64,000 nt of DNA from Heliocidaris tuberculata (Eukaryota > Echinodermata > Echinoidea > Camarodonta > Echinometridae). Positions 45,248 to 58,787 of the stretch are shown in pieces. Positions within the stretch are counted from its first letter, which is position 1. Every line of letters begins with the position of its first letter. The stretch is taken from the NCBI GenBank assembly GCA_025618425.1, contig CM046833.1, positions 36,653,774 through 36,717,773 of the forward strand, in the 5' to 3' direction. The notes beneath the pieces were generated by a model that ran no database searches, was not told where the DNA came from, and was given only the letters and a program-made list of their open reading frames with translations. Made by a program: the position numbers and the translations under genes.

Positions 45248-48200
45248 CCCCCCCCCGTACATGTACCATTGCTTGTGAAAATATCTATATACTTCTCTTC
45301 CCTGAAAAATTCCATTTCATTAATATGTGATGTTGGGCCTTACCTGTAGGCCTACCATATAACATTTTGCGTAGGAACAAAAATGAGATGTTAAGACGTA
45401 TTGTCCTTGGAATTGATGCAAATCCTTTTCTTTTCTTTTATTCATGATAATTTAAAAAATACATGTACATATGTAAGTATGTAGGTTTCAATGGGCTACC
45501 CATTTACCCCAGTACATGCATGTACATGTATACTTTGCCAGTGATGCCAGGGACCATTATTTGCATGGCCTTTAAACCTACATTTATTTCCAACAATAAA
45601 CAACTTGAAACATGTTCTTTGATCAAAGACATTCAAGTGGATCAAGTAAATGTGAGTTTGTGTACAAAGCTTCATTCAAGACTGAATAAATAAATTTTCA
45701 AGTTGAACCTCTTGGAATATGAAGGGTATGTGTACATGCAGGCTCTACTGTCTGACATTCTTATAAAGAATTTGTTAGCATGTGAATGCTTATAAAAGTT
45801 TAGAAGTTCTGTGTCATTAAACTTAACACTTCTCTCCCCCCCCCCCCAATAGTTTGCTATACCCTATCCTGGACTGTATACGTATACAGGTGGAATTTAT
45901 ATGTGTACATGTTGAATTTAAAAAGAAAAGGATTCAGAAATGTACTCAGTAGGAAACATTAAGGATAAGGTCTGTGGTGTAGACTAGCATTTAGCCCATT
46001 CTCTGAGCTTAGGTTGTTTTCTTCAAAATACAAAGAATGTGAGTGGGTACTGATTGGCTACTAAATTCATGCTCTTGTAGGTTTAGGAAACAAACAACAC
46101 ATGTCACCAAAGAAATCTTGTTATTTTCACTTTAAACAGGTAAATATTACAATGGGTTAAGTCACTGGCTAATGAGTCACTTACAATTCTAAATGGAAGG
46201 AGCATGACTTTAACAAAAAGAAAAGAGAAAAGAATTTGGATGTGAGTGTACTGAGCATAAGAAATTAAGACATAGTTTGTAATCATTAGATTGCCTTGCT
46301 TGAGTAGTGTTTCCTTATAACAGTTATTGCAACTTGTCATTGATGACAAGTTTTATGAAACAGGGCCCTGTTCTCCTTGCCTACATCCAATTCATTTTTT
46401 GTCATTCACATTATATATCGATAAAGAAAGCTTACATGTACTTCATGTGTGCAATTACATGTGGCCTAATTTTCAAGCAAACTGCTTCATTATATTTCCC
46501 AGTATCAATTTCCACAAATGGCCACAACATTTTTTTCTCTTTTTCTATTTTATCCTCTTTTTCTATTTTCTCTGCTCATTTTCCATGCTGATACAGGTAT
46601 ATGAATATGTAGGCTGTGGGAAAACTACCGGTTCCATCTATTCAAATATCAATTTGCATGCCTGTCCTTCTCAAATAAGATGGGTTTGCATTGTGTCTAA
46701 ATTCTCCTATTCTCAAAGAAAAGATCCCCCAATAGCTTCTAGTAAACACAGACTGATGTACCACCTCAAGGCTAGCTTTTCACATTGTTATCCCTTCCAA
46801 ATAGCATACTTCTCCCTCTTCCTTCTAAATTCCTTTTGCAGCGATCACCCCTCTAGGCTGGCCCTCTTTTGGGCTGTCACGATCGGCGCTGACGATAAAA
46901 AGCCTCCCAAAATTACCCGTTTTGCCGCGTATTGTGCACTTTCTTGTAAGGGCAGGTGTTTACGGACGGTTTGGACAATATTATCACCCCTCGATTTGAT
47001 AGAATCTATTGTGTGAGTGTCTATTGTATCATGTCACCCTGAACTCTCTGTACAAGTTCATTTACACGATAAGGCTGAAGCGCGATGTTATTACATCCCA
47101 AGTTCTGGGTGTAGTTTTACAGAATCAAACTTTTTTCCCTATAAGCTATTTCAATATATGGCAGTGCATGGCTTATGGTTGTCCATTTTGTGCTATTTAT
47201 TTTTTATATTTGGTAATTTGTTATAAAGTGAAATAAGTAAGCAGAAGCTGAAAGTACTACATGTATATCTGCTAAAACTTTTAAGTGCTTTTTGAAAACA
47301 AGAGGAAAAAATAAAATTTGCCTGGAAAAAAAAAAAAAATTTCAGAAGAAAATTCATAGGAAAAAATGAATAGAACAGGAAAAGTACATTGTAATGTGTT
47401 TTGACCTGTCATTGTGTTTGTAGAAGTAGGTTTATTTTTCTGTGCTGAGGTCTATTTCATTTTCACTCTGAGAAAACGGTCAATATCAAGAAAAAGCTAC
47501 TGTACTGATTTATTTCTATAATTTATTTCTATAATTTATTTAAATGGCAATGTAATGAAAATAGTTGCTTTTATAATAGAGTAGGCAACTATCATGGTAA
47601 AACAAATAAAAATATGTAAGCTATATTTCTTACTTACATGTATGTTGTTGAACTTGCTCACAATTCCTCCTTTTTTTTTATTACTGTTGTCTTTATTACT
47701 TTAGGGAATGATAAGAATATGGATATATCAAGTCAAGAGCAAAGTGTGTCTGAGAGGATGTAGACTAGCACCGATGTCAGTGCCAATACTGGGCCACTGG
47801 ATTTTGAGCCTGATCCACAAAGTTTTGAGTTTTTGATTGATGTTGGGAGTAAGCATAGGAATGCCTAAATTCCAATTTGAATAGAATCTATTCAATATCT
47901 CAATATCCTTTAGGGTATGACCGCTGTTTATCAGCAGTAAATATCACGCAAGACACTGTCATTAACAAAAAAATGATTCAATTCATATGTACACAAACAA
48001 GTTGGAGTAGATATATAGTTCACATGTGTATTAGCAGTTTAACACAATAAAGAAAGTTATGAATTTACAGGACTTGCATTCTCTTTTGTTTTTCTTGATA
48101 AAAAGAAAAAGGAAAAAACGGCAGAAAAGGATGAAACAATTACTTGTAGTAAATATACATGTACACAAATGTATTTATTGTTCACTTCATTTTTTGTGGC

Positions 48201-48362
48201 TTATTACATGTAATGTGTAACTGAAAAATTAAAAAGTATATCTTTTTTCATTAGATTACTGTTTTATACCAATATAGAACACTAATTCAATGTTCCCAGG
48301 CTGAATAGGGCCTCATGCATAAGTGCAAGCTTGGAGGAATTGCTCATATTTGATTCATGCTA
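45248..48362. other. Intergenic, long open frame not called
   Basis: A 230-codon frame at 46327-47016 begins inside the solitary MITE end at 46320-46370 and runs through pyrimidine-rich DNA. Its composition is not protein-like and it has no splice or family support. A possible exon start at 47712 after a TTATTACTTTAG acceptor gives NDKNMDISSQEQSVSERM before a TAG. The same frame stays open for another ~34 codons after that stop. Confidence 0.35.
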
Positions 48363-48364
48363 TA

Positions 48365-48578
48365 CTGTACAACCAGAACTGTTCGCAACATGAAACTTTC
48401 GTAAAATATAAACAACAGCATTTTTTACGACAAGAAAGGTTCCCGAATCACAGGAATTTGGTGTTGTGTCAGTTGTGATTACATTGTAAATCATTTCACG
48501 GCATAAAACTTTCACGAATCTGTACAACTCGCAAAATTCGCGAATATTTCATGCATGTGAAAGCTTGTAGTTTTACAG
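48365..48578. mobile_element. Possible TA-flanked MITE
   Basis: CTGTACAACCAGAACTG at the left and the inverse of the right end (CTGTAAAACTACAAGC) are weak TIRs flanked by TA. The interior contains repeated TTCGCGAA/TTCACGAAT words. Confidence 0.4.
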
Positions 48579-49399
48579 TAGAGAAAGATATTATATACAT
48601 TTTGAAGCTTGTTTCTGTGAACGATACACATATCTATATATTTGTCAAATTTCTCAAAGAGAATGTAAAAACAAAAGTTCACTTGTGATAATTGATGGTA
48701 TCCCTTTTGGCAGAGAAATTGAACAGGAATACATGTAGGATATCTTTCACAACCTCCATGTCAACGATTTCCAATTGAAAAAAAGGAAAGTTTCTGGAGA
48801 AATCTTTACCCCAGATCTCAGCTGTTCTGAATAATGGAAGATGACGTATAAATGACATCAAACAGTGGATTGTGAGGTTAATTAATTTCCTCCAGACATG
48901 CAACAATTATGATGATTTCCGCCCGGGTGTGTTCCTTTATAGTGTGTAGGGGGAAGTGATTGGTGCAGATACAGGAAGATATGATTATAAATTTAGGGAG
49001 GACAAAAAAATATAGTGGATGTAGGCTAACTTGTACCGTACATGAGATACTGTTTAATTGTAAGGGGATGTGTGTCCTGATCTAAGGAAGTAATGGGAGT
49101 ATAACCCTGAAATAACCAACATAGAATTAGATGAAGGCCAGAGATTACCAAAAATGTATTAATATTTATTTATGTTTCTAATATTTGAGGAAAAAAAAAG
49201 TCACATTTGAATAAGAGGGGATAAGAGAGAGAAAGAGAAAGAGAGAGAAGAAGAGAAAAATTAAGAAAGAGGGAGAGAGTGAGCAACTTACGAAGACAAA
49301 AGAAGGAGAAATAGATGTAGAGATATTAATGAGGGAGGGGTACGGGCTGGTGTAGGAAGAGGGTAAGTGAACAAATTGCAGAGTTTTTGACAGTCAGTA

Positions 49400-49627
49400 G
49401 ACCGCTTCGGTAATGTATGCAAATTTTATGCATACCTTTCAAACAAAGGTTGTTCTTGACAACCTGAAAGCTTGCCAGAGGCTTGCCTGACATAGCAACA
49501 AGTCATGTATGCAAACTGGATTCCAAGCATTGAGGCTCATTTATAAAAAGCAGGTTATTGGAATAGCTCGTCACTAGGTGCTCAGAGAAGAAGTGTGCAT
49601 AAATTTGTATACATTACAGAACCGGTC
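49400..49627. mobile_element. 228 bp TA-flanked MITE
   Basis: GACCGCTTCGGTAATGTATG at the left matches the inverse of the right end (GACCGGTTCTGTAATGTATA). Each is flanked by TA, and the pairing continues into AAATTTTATGCAT/ATAAATTT. It is a non-autonomous Tc1/mariner-type element. Confidence 0.7.
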
Positions 49628-52251
49628 TATTGAATTTGTTTTTTTCTTTGCTTCACTTTGTAGGCTGTTACTTTTCACCACCTTCAATTAATGAAGTTCC
49701 CCACATGCATGTCTGAGTATTTTGCAGCCCTTTCGTGTTTATTAGTTCTCCCTTTCCACCTCTCTCTTCTCTCTCTCTCTCTCTTTCTTTCATTCTTACT
49801 CTCACTTTATCCCTTTCAATTCTCTTTCCGCCCATCCCTCCTTGTGTCTGCCGTCTGAGGTTAGTTTCCACACATTGTATGCTCGGATGCATTCCATTTC
49901 TTATAGCTTGTCATGATTAAGTGGAAAATGGATTTTGGCAAGAGAGGGGAGAGACCCGATGCATGTTCGCATTCTGCAATATCCTGCTTTGCATACAGAC
50001 AAGACAGTCTAGATGTACTTCAACAGAGTGCCTCCAATTACAAGTGCTGACATTGCGGTAACTCGGTTTAATAGGCAATTTTAAATTTAGCACAGATCCC
50101 GGTTTGCAAATTTTCAATTCATGCCCATGTCGGAGTTTGGTTTCTTATTCTAGTTTTATAGGTGACTATTACATTTCATATGAAATTTATTCTATGAAAG
50201 AACAAAAGCATTACTGCTACACCATTCTGGCTATTTCTTAAACCAGTTAAATTTCCAGAAACTTTCCATAAATTCTGAATGGTTTTGGTTCAACTTCATG
50301 GAGTAAACCTCCTCCTGAAATAGTTTAACCAATGTACTTTTGGTACAATATTCACAGTTCTTGCCAATGAACTATTTGAAGCGAAGAAATATACAGATGA
50401 GAATGTAGACATACATGAGATTACAAATCACTGATGATATTATGCTGTTTTCAGAATTCAGAGTAAATTCAGAGTAATGTTTTTGCTCCAAAACAACACA
50501 AAATTATCAACTAAAATGTGAGAATTGAATGATTTTGGTGATGCAAGCATTCGCTTACAGATAGTTAATGTATTTTGTGTTATTTGCACTGTCAGCCTCA
50601 TAAATCATTCAGAAAGTCTTACAGTTTTGTGAAAATTGAAATTCACATTCAGTAAACACTTCCTAAATTCAATTTCTCACAAGGATTATACTATCATAGA
50701 ATACATTTGTATGGAACCCTATTTGTACAAATCCAAACCTTCTGTTAAGAAAGGCCATTTCAAATGAATTTCTGTTCCCAGAGTCCCATCTTCCCAAAGG
50801 CTAAACATGGGGAATACAAAAGAAGCTTTTAATGCATTCTTCTTGCCTTTGTACCTCCTCTTGATTTCAAAGATTGAAATGTAATAATCTGTTCAATTCT
50901 GTGCCAACTGATCAGTTAGACATTCCACTTATAGAGGTTTATTCCCTGTTGAGATGGTTATCTGTTTAATCTCCATTTACTGGATCTCCTTGACTTGGAC
51001 AAAGTTTTCGCGTAAAATGCAAATAATGCACATTTTTAGGTTTGGCTCAATAACTTTTGATTCAAAGCTCTAAAAAATATACCAGATGCATGAGTAGAAA
51101 GAGCAAAATTTTTGGCACACACTATGTCATTTTTTATTGCATGACCATATTACATTTGATGCCAGGAATTTTAAAAACCAGATTAAGCTTTTACATCCTT
51201 AAATTGGCAACATATTGAGAGGTTAAAAATCATTGTTTTTTTCATCGAAATTTGTAATTTTTAAAAACTTTTCGATAAATTCCTAACCATGCATATTTCA
51301 CAGACATTACACCTTATTAGAACCATGTAGCACTAAAAGAAAAATATTATTGTTGCCAATTTGAAGAATGAAATGTGATCAATTTAGCCCTTGAATAATT
51401 CCTGTCCTGAAAGGGTTAACTGTTAGCTAGTGGAAAAAAGTCTTCCCAGAGATGATGAATATAGAGACCAAATGATAAAGAGGGGACTCATGGAGAAGCA
51501 GGGAAATTGAAAATGTGAAGTTTTACTCTCATTTACAGTTAACAATTTAATATTCATTTATGTTTTAAATAAGTTGTATTTCAAGAAAATGAGGAAAATA
51601 TGAATGAAATGATATTCTTACTAAATTGGGGGGGGGGGGGGGGGTATTTATAATATATTGAGGAGCATAGGGAGATATTGGAGAAGATGGGAAGGGGGGG
51701 TCAAAGTGACTTTTTTTTTTTGAAATAGATTGCAAAAAAACCCCACAGAAAACGGATGGGTGAATCTCCTAATGTAGGAACAAAGGAGAATGGTAATGAA
51801 CAGTACCCTTTTGTTGATTTTGGAGAAAAGTCTGACATGTACATGTACATCATTACAGAGCAAAAAGGATGGAGAAAACAATACACAATTGCATTGAGTA
51901 GCCAAACAGATGCATGGCTAATTTCAAATCTGGACATTAACCGAGCATAAAGCAGACAGTCATTTCTGAAGCGTATCTTTTGAACACTGTAAAGCTAATC
52001 CTCCAATCCTCTTGTGATAATAGAAGATGGAACAGTGGACTAAAATCTCTTAATAGCTTTGAGATTCTGAAATACAAAGGAAGAATTGATAGCTAATTCT
52101 GTTCTAAGAAGAGCTTGAACAATGCTGAGATTTTCAGAGATTTAGAGCTAAGAACCAACTTGTTATGGTTCTTCAACAAAGGATGCTTCTTACCTTTCCA
52201 TGTTTTCACAAAATCCCTGTTCATATCTGCAACTTATCCATAATATTTTAC

Positions 52252-52255
<4 letters not shown>
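49628..52255. other. Intergenic, low-complexity tracts only
   Basis: A (CT)n tract lies at 49760-49800 and an 18-base G run near 51627-51644. No exon was recognised. Confidence 0.4.

Positions 52256-52293
<38 letters not shown>
52254..52293. repeat. (TA)n microsatellite
   Basis: About 19 uninterrupted AT dinucleotides. Confidence 0.95.
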
Positions 52294-52296
<3 letters not shown>

Positions 52297-55161
52297 ACCT
52301 TATAAGACCTAAAATAATATTATTAGCGATACCTATGTGTAGCACAGTAACAGATATAAACGGTATCTGCAAAATAAATCCAACATTTACAGCTAGTGCA
52401 GAGAAATGTAGTTTTGAGTTGTGGGTCAGACCCTTGGCTGAGATGTGCATTGCACTCTGTGTATCCACAATGGAAGGGCGGTACTCACCAATCAGAGTGA
52501 ACAATGTATTATGACCAATATTGAACAGGGACATATGGGCAGGGCTCGACGCTAATAGGTCCCTGCCCGACGCTAATAGGTGCCCGGGACATATGGGCAT
52601 CTGAAATATTAGTTTGCACCCCCAAAATTTCAAAATTTTAACATACTGTAGGCCCAGCCTAGGAATTATTTTTTTTTTTTAGGGGCTACTTTTTTTTTTG
52701 CCTTGGGGCTACTTTTGAATTTTATGGGGCTATTTCTTATATTATTGGGGCTACCATTTTAATGGAAAGAGCAGACTGTCAGCCTGGTTATCAATTTGGG
52801 TTTTTTGTGATATTGCGATTGCTGTTTACATTGGTACTAATCGTACTATCTCATGCACAGGTTTACTTTACGTCATACTGCCCAATTTAATTTTAAAACA
52901 TAGATTTTTAAAATTTTGATTTAACTTCACTCCCCCCCCCCCCATCAGATTTTTTTTTTTCAAAACTTTGAAGGAATAAATCAAAAATAGGTCAATTCAA
53001 CAATAGGTCAATTTCACTCGAATTTGCTGTCATTAGGCGTATTTCCTGCGCAGATGTTTATTTTAAGTGAAAAGGCGGGCTTGGTGTGTGTTTTTTCTTT
53101 TCTCGCACATAATACTCCTAAATCCGCTTGGACGTACGTACGTACATATATACTGTGAATGCGCACAGTTCAGGCGATTTTTCTTTTCCAATTTGATTTT
53201 TTGCGGATACCATCACACTCGATGAGCATCGATCTCGCGCGCGATAAGTATAAAACCCCGTCATAAATCCACCGATTTCCTGATTTGTAGAGCGTTTTCA
53301 GTGACTCTGTTTCTCACAACCCGACTTAAGTGCCGTGTGCTTGAAGAAATGGCACTAATTCCGCATTTTTTAGGCAGGCTTTGGCTTTACAGATTGATTT
53401 TTTGAGGTGACTATGGACTTAATGTGGTAAGGGACAATTTCTCTGTGTGGTGTATCTGGTCGTAGATCTAGAGATAGTCTCATTACACGGATGATGGTAA
53501 TTTTAGACCTATCATTGTAACAGTGATATTGCGTTTCGGAAAGGAAATTTTCACAAAAAGTGTCGCGCAAAGACTAAGTGAAATGAATCTGTCGATGAAT
53601 TTATACAACCGTGTTATAGAATGCGTCAATGCGGGTAGTTACTGTAGTATGCATGAAAAAAGCGTTATCTTCAGTTCCGTGCGATATCTGGCTATTTGTT
53701 GTCATTTGGTCTAGCGCTCACGATGCTACACATTCGCGATGTACTAAGCTCCGAATCAACAACGAGATAAAAGGTTGAATTTAGCTGCTTTTTGAGCATA
53801 TTAGTGATTTTCTTTCGAATCATTTATGGGGGCGACTCATATGAAAACGGTCGCCCCCAAATACAGGTTTTCCAGCATTTATTGGGGCAATATGGGGGCC
53901 GACGAGGGCGAAATCGCCCGTCGCCCCTGTGTATTTCCGACGCTGTGTAGGCCTCAATTATACAGACCACAAAAGTTTCAATCCAAACCCCATCAAAAAA
54001 AAATTAGTGTGAACTGCCCCTCCCCTCTAATATAAAAAGTGTCCAAGAAAAATCACTTACCAAGGTACATCAGCAATATCATAGTAATTGCAAATGTGAA
54101 CAGGGCTAAAAGGCCCTATGTCACAGTCTTGGAGAGAATTATTAGTGATTAAGATAAGACGGAATGTTGCCAGAGAAGCCTTTCACATGAGGCATTTGTG
54201 AGAATTTGTCTGACAAATTGTCTACGATAAATCCCTAATGGTCTCTGGCTGCCTTTACTCGAAAGGTTAATGAGATAGCATTCAAATCTTGCTACATACA
54301 TAGTATGCTGTATATATATATATAGTCTGTTTGGATTAAGAAAGGCATTAACTCATTTTGTACCTGTAGAGTTAAAGTACACATTCAAAGAAAATCACAA
54401 ATATGATAAATAATGTATCACTAGAAACTGGCAAGTTAACAGATAGCAATCGTATCAGTTTAAAGTCAACTACATATCAGGTAATTAAACAATAATACAA
54501 ATAAAACTACCTCCCAGCATCTGCGATATACAAGCGCTTCGCCAAAAAAATAACAATGTTTCAATGACGTCAATAAAGGGAACAATCCTGTCCAAGCAGA
54601 CGACGTCCCATAAAGAATGAACATAAGTGCAGTGCAGTTATTTCTCAAATTATAAAGAATTTAGTGTATTCAAACGTGCCCATATTTCACACCATTCTAA
54701 AATGGGAATGAAACAGATTCTGATTACTGAAGTCTTTTGTTTGTAAATATATAGAATGAGGGTTAATGAACAATCAAAGAAACCACACTTTCAAATTGAA
54801 AAGCCCGCTGAATGATTGCGGCTTTCGGAGAGCTGTTCAGGTGCTATGTCGGGGCTGTATTTTAGCAATTTGTAATTGATAATAATCATTTCTTCAAATG
54901 TTTGCAAGCGTTGAATTTTGACAAACTTGTCCGGTCTAAGCTTCACCTACGCAATAATGAAACTTAAGTCAGTTTTAAAAATCAATGAATATCTACTTTA
55001 ACTCTTCTGGCTCTGTACAGATGATATGTTGTTAACAGCAGTAACATTGGGAGTTGAAACTGAAAATGTGATGTATTTTTTGAATTTTGAGTATTAATTA
55101 GGTTTGTAGCGCATGCTTAGTGGTTTTCATGAGTACATTACATTAGGAAATATCATTCTGT
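52294..55161. other. Intergenic; possible degenerate element 52.54-53.95 kb
   Basis: GCAGGGCTCGACGCTAATAGG near 52541 and an inverted GTCGCCCCTGTG..CCGACGCTGTG near 53918 could be the ends of an old DNA element, but the match is weak. GGGGCTACTTTT phrases repeat at 52680-52760. The 147-codon minus-strand frame at 52190-52633 crosses the (TA)n run. Its part at 52320-52550 reads well on both strands and is left uncalled. Confidence 0.3.
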
Positions 55162-55221
55162 TGAGAGCCAGAAGGGTGTTCACTCTGTTGTAAAAGAAAA
55201 TGAGTTAATGCCTTTTGGGTT
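55162..55221. repeat. GCCAGAAGGGC hairpin, copy 3
   Basis: GAGAGCCAGAAGGGTGTT pairs imperfectly with GAGTTAATGCCTTTTGG. Confidence 0.5.
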
Positions 55222-55751
55222 ATTTTAGATCTACATGATGATGATGATGGTGGTGATGTCGATGATGCACATCAATACATAGTATCTTATTTCTGCTAAA
55301 ACCATTAAAAAAGTGTAGGCATTTGTGCTTGTCACTGCTTTGTTCATGGAACCTACATGCACACATATTTTTCTGAAGATATAATTTCCATGAGGAAGAT
55401 TTTCATGTTTTGTCATTTCTTTCCCAAGGCTCAATTCCACCTAGAATCCAAAGCTGTTATTCATTTTTGGCTCTCTCCAAGTTTTGAAATTCTTAGATGT
55501 GAATGATTACCAGTCTAATCAATGTGCTCTTGGCGCTGTTTCATTTTGCATAAGATCCGTCTCTCCGTCCTCAAGCCTTTCAAAGGCTCACCTGCCATGG
55601 GGTGTACTTTCACTTCTTGTGAATAGCAAGAGAAAGGGAGGATTTACGATGTTTGCATGAGTGATGATATTAGTGGGACTGCATGAGTCATACCTTGCAA
55701 TTGTGTGAATTGAATAGAGCGCATGAAATGTGAGAAACATACATCATCCGA

Positions 55752-55806
55752 TGAGAGCAAGAAGGGCATTAATCCATATCATTATTAGCACCCTTCTGGT
55801 TCTCAG
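55752..55806. repeat. GCCAGAAGGGC hairpin, copy 4
   Basis: GAGAGCAAGAAGGGCATTAAT pairs with GCACCCTTCTGGTTCTC. Confidence 0.65.
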
Positions 55807-55812
55807 CAGAGG

Positions 55813-56460
55813 GTACATGTATGTTTACGAGTGAGATTAGAAACCTAAGTTGGAGATACTGTTTTCTTCCCTTCTCTTACAAAAGGTTATGAAATGAGAG
55901 ACGTACCATGGTCTGGTAAGAGCCAGAAGGGCATTAACTTATTATACACTCTAATTTTATACAGAGTTAGCGTTCTTCTGGCTTTAGACAGACGATGTAT
56001 GTACCGGTGAGATTAAGAAACCTTGGAGGTGTATTCTGTCCTACTCTGCAAAAAAAGAGCATTAAATGTAGAAGAAAAAAAAACATGTATGAGAGGCAGA
56101 ATAACACTAACTCACATCATTTTTCACTCATTGAATTCCCTCATCTGGTACATGTATGTTTACAAGTGAGAGTTGAAACATAAGTTGGAGATGCTATTAT
56201 CTTCCCTACTCTGACAAAAGGGGTATGAAATGTGAGAGATGCATATGTATGGTCTGCTTAGAGCCATAACGGCATTAGGGTTAACGCCCTTCTGGCTCTC
56301 AACAGAATTTTGTGTACAAGTGAGATTAGAAACCACGGAGGTATTTTTCAACAGTGCTCTGACAAAAAGGAAGCAAGTGAGGAATTGCACAAATTTCAGT
56401 ATTTCATCTTTATACTGTAGTTGCTGAAAAGACACTAAGCTTTTCTCGAAAATATTTGCC
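55813..56460. repeat. ~165 bp tandem array, four copies, each with the hairpin
   Basis: Copies start near 55813, 55993, 56148 and 56311 with (GTACATGTATGTTTAC)AAGTGAGATTAGAAAC. They run through GTTGGAGATACTG, CTCTGACAAAAGG and TATGAAATGTGAGAGATG. GCCAGAAGGGCATTAAC hairpins occur in copies 1 (55917-55986) and 3 (56260-56300), with a degenerate remnant in copy 2 near 56095. Copy 4 is followed by a half hairpin at 56485. Confidence 0.75.
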
Positions 56461-56524
56461 TCCTTTTATCCTAAGAAATTGTTTGGTTAGTGCCAGAAGG
56501 GCATTTGCTTTATTTTTTTAATGT

Positions 56525-56825
56525 CAGTTTGGAAGAATATCATAGTAGAAATGTCCCCTGAAAAGAATTGCTCTTCAAATGCCGTTATATTCAAAATATG
56601 ATGAGAAACAGCTGAAATATTTGGGCTGAACATGTGTATGTAGTCCCATATACGCATTTCTGCATGCAGTGCATGTGTCTCTCGCAGGATTGAGTTGAAT
56701 TCTTATCGTGTTGCAGCATACACCAGTTTTTATGTATTAATCAACCTTTCCCAGTTGATTTGAGACAGTTTCTTTTCGCAATGTTATCGCATGACCAGAA
56801 CTCAACTTTATCTTTGAGCATTTTA
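56525..56825. repeat. Direct duplication, copy 1
   Basis: GTTTGGAAGAATATCATAGTAG, GAAATGTCCCCTGAAAAG, TAGTCCCATATACGCATTTC and GACCAGAACTCAACTTT recur in the same order at 58788-59140, 2.26 kb downstream. Confidence 0.8.
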
Positions 56826-58388
56826 ACAATATTTTGACATATTGAAGACGTCAATTCTGTCTTTTATCTAGTGCAATCTTAGGCATGATGAGGGGGAGGG
56901 GATGATGAGCATTTAAAAGAGATGTAGAGATGTGATGTGGGTGTACATGTACATTTCATAAGCTGTAGGTTCAAATGTAAATGTTAGTCTATTTGTGGGA
57001 GTGATATTTATGCTTAAAATTCACTGACAACTGGAAGCGGATGGCTCCTGTAGAGAATGAGAGAATTCAGTAGTCAATGGGTTAAACAGTTCTTTAGGAA
57101 GGGGGTGTATTCAAAGGTTCATATTTAATATCGGAATTGTATGATGAGAATTGATGGATGGGGCGTAATGGTGTATTCATCATGTTAGAATTACATGTAA
57201 TGATACCTGTACCATGTAGACGTATGTAGCTTAGGCCCATTGTGGGGTTTGTTCTTGGAAAGTTCATTAGTGGGAATTTTCTTAGTGCCTGAGTGCTTGT
57301 GAGTGCTTTGAGGAACAAAAACAGATGGAGATATAGGAATTGAGAGAATTGAGATGTGGAACTGAACAAAAATGTGTGAAAAGAGGAGAGGAATAGAGGC
57401 AAAAGAAAGTGGATAATAAGGGAGAAAAGAGATGGTGAAAGGAGAAAGGAGAATGAGAGGATAAAGCATTAATGTTAAGAAATTAATAAGTCAGTCAAGA
57501 GATGACAAGCCATATTTCATGACACTTTTTTCTCCCTCATCCTTCATTATGTAGACACAACCATTTTAACATTTAGTGTGTTACTGCAGGGCTCCACACT
57601 CATTTTTATTTTATACAGGGGGAGGACTCGATTCATAATTTTAGGGTCTGTAAGCATGGGCCCCCTATTGAATTTGTTGAAAATTTTGGTTTCTAGAGCT
57701 AGAATTTAAAGCTCATGTGCAGTATTGGTAGCAAAAAGGAAATTGGAAAGAAACATGTTAAACATAGTCTCATGTTGTTCTCCTTGTATCAAAAGATGTC
57801 TGTAAGAGATCATTTGGTATTTCATCTATGATTTCTGGTGAATTTCAGTGTAAATATCTGTAAGGAATGCTTGATCACTGCCATTATGCTACGACCCTTC
57901 CACCCCGACGGCTCCCCGCACAGCAATCTTGGGGCTTCGCATAGAGACTGCGTGTGTGCACTCATCATTGGTTTTACACGTGTGTTTACAGTGTATAGCA
58001 CATGCTACCTTTGTTGGGATTTTACGTGCCTGTCCCGGCACATAAATTAGTTTTTGCCTCTTATTTGTTTAATATTAAACTTTAGAAGGCAAAATCTTCA
58101 CAGTGTCTTTGTATTGCTAGTATCTTGCTATTTATCGACAAAAATTGAAGAAATCTGACGAACAGTTTTTGAGGGCTTACCAAAACTTCACATGACCTTT
58201 AAGGGCACACATGTTAGTATCAAGCCCAGCTAGTTAATGGGAAATAAGATCTCACAAAAAAACCTTAAAGGGAAGGTTGAGTTTAGTTTGCAGGCACAAA
58301 CCCTGATCAGTTGTAAAAGAATGTCTGAACTGTAAGACTACCATAGGCCATGTACTATGGCTGACACGACCAGAAGGTAGCTGAATTA
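56826..58388. other. Between the duplicated segments; no gene recognised
   Basis: Ordinary AT-rich sequence. Minus-strand frames near 57094-57469 are Ser/Pro/Leu-rich and lack splice support. Confidence 0.4.
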
Positions 58389-58662
58389 GGTAGCTTAGCG
58401 AAACGTCGTGGCGCGTAAGAACGCGGGAAAAACGCATATGCCAAATTTGCTCAAAATCATAATTTTATTCTATAAAGGCAGACTCAAAATATTACAATGT
58501 AGAATAAGTATTCAAAGATTTGAACAATTTTAAGAAAAATAATGTGAAGATTTTTATTCAGATATGTCTGATTCTAATTTTACAAGCACATACAAAACTT
58601 GCAGTTTTCCTCTATGCGTCTTTCCCGCGTTCTTACGCGCCACGACGTTTCGCTAAGCTACC
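58389..58662. mobile_element. Harbinger-like MITE, 274 bp
   Basis: GGTAGCTTAGCGAAACGTCG followed by TGGCGCGTAAGAACGCGGG is inverted almost perfectly at the right (CCCGCGTTCTTACGCGCCA, then CGACGTTTCGCTAAGCTACC). TTA flanks both ends (58386-58388 and 58663-58665). A GC-rich ~50 bp TIR, AT-rich core and 3 bp TWA duplication fit PIF/Harbinger. Confidence 0.85.
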
Positions 58663-58787
58663 TTAGGCTTCTCTCAAGACAATGATTTTCTGATAAAGTG
58701 TCAAATTAGGGTCTGTGCTAAGCTTGCAGACTAGGTTGAGTTCTGGGAAAGGTGGGAAATAATTTGTGAGCTTTCTCATTCCTTTCA

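Noticed and set aside
46327..47016. 230-codon plus-strand open frame
   Set aside because: It starts inside a solitary MITE end and runs through pyrimidine-rich sequence. It is Phe/Ser/Cys-rich with no domain, no splice sites and no family resemblance.
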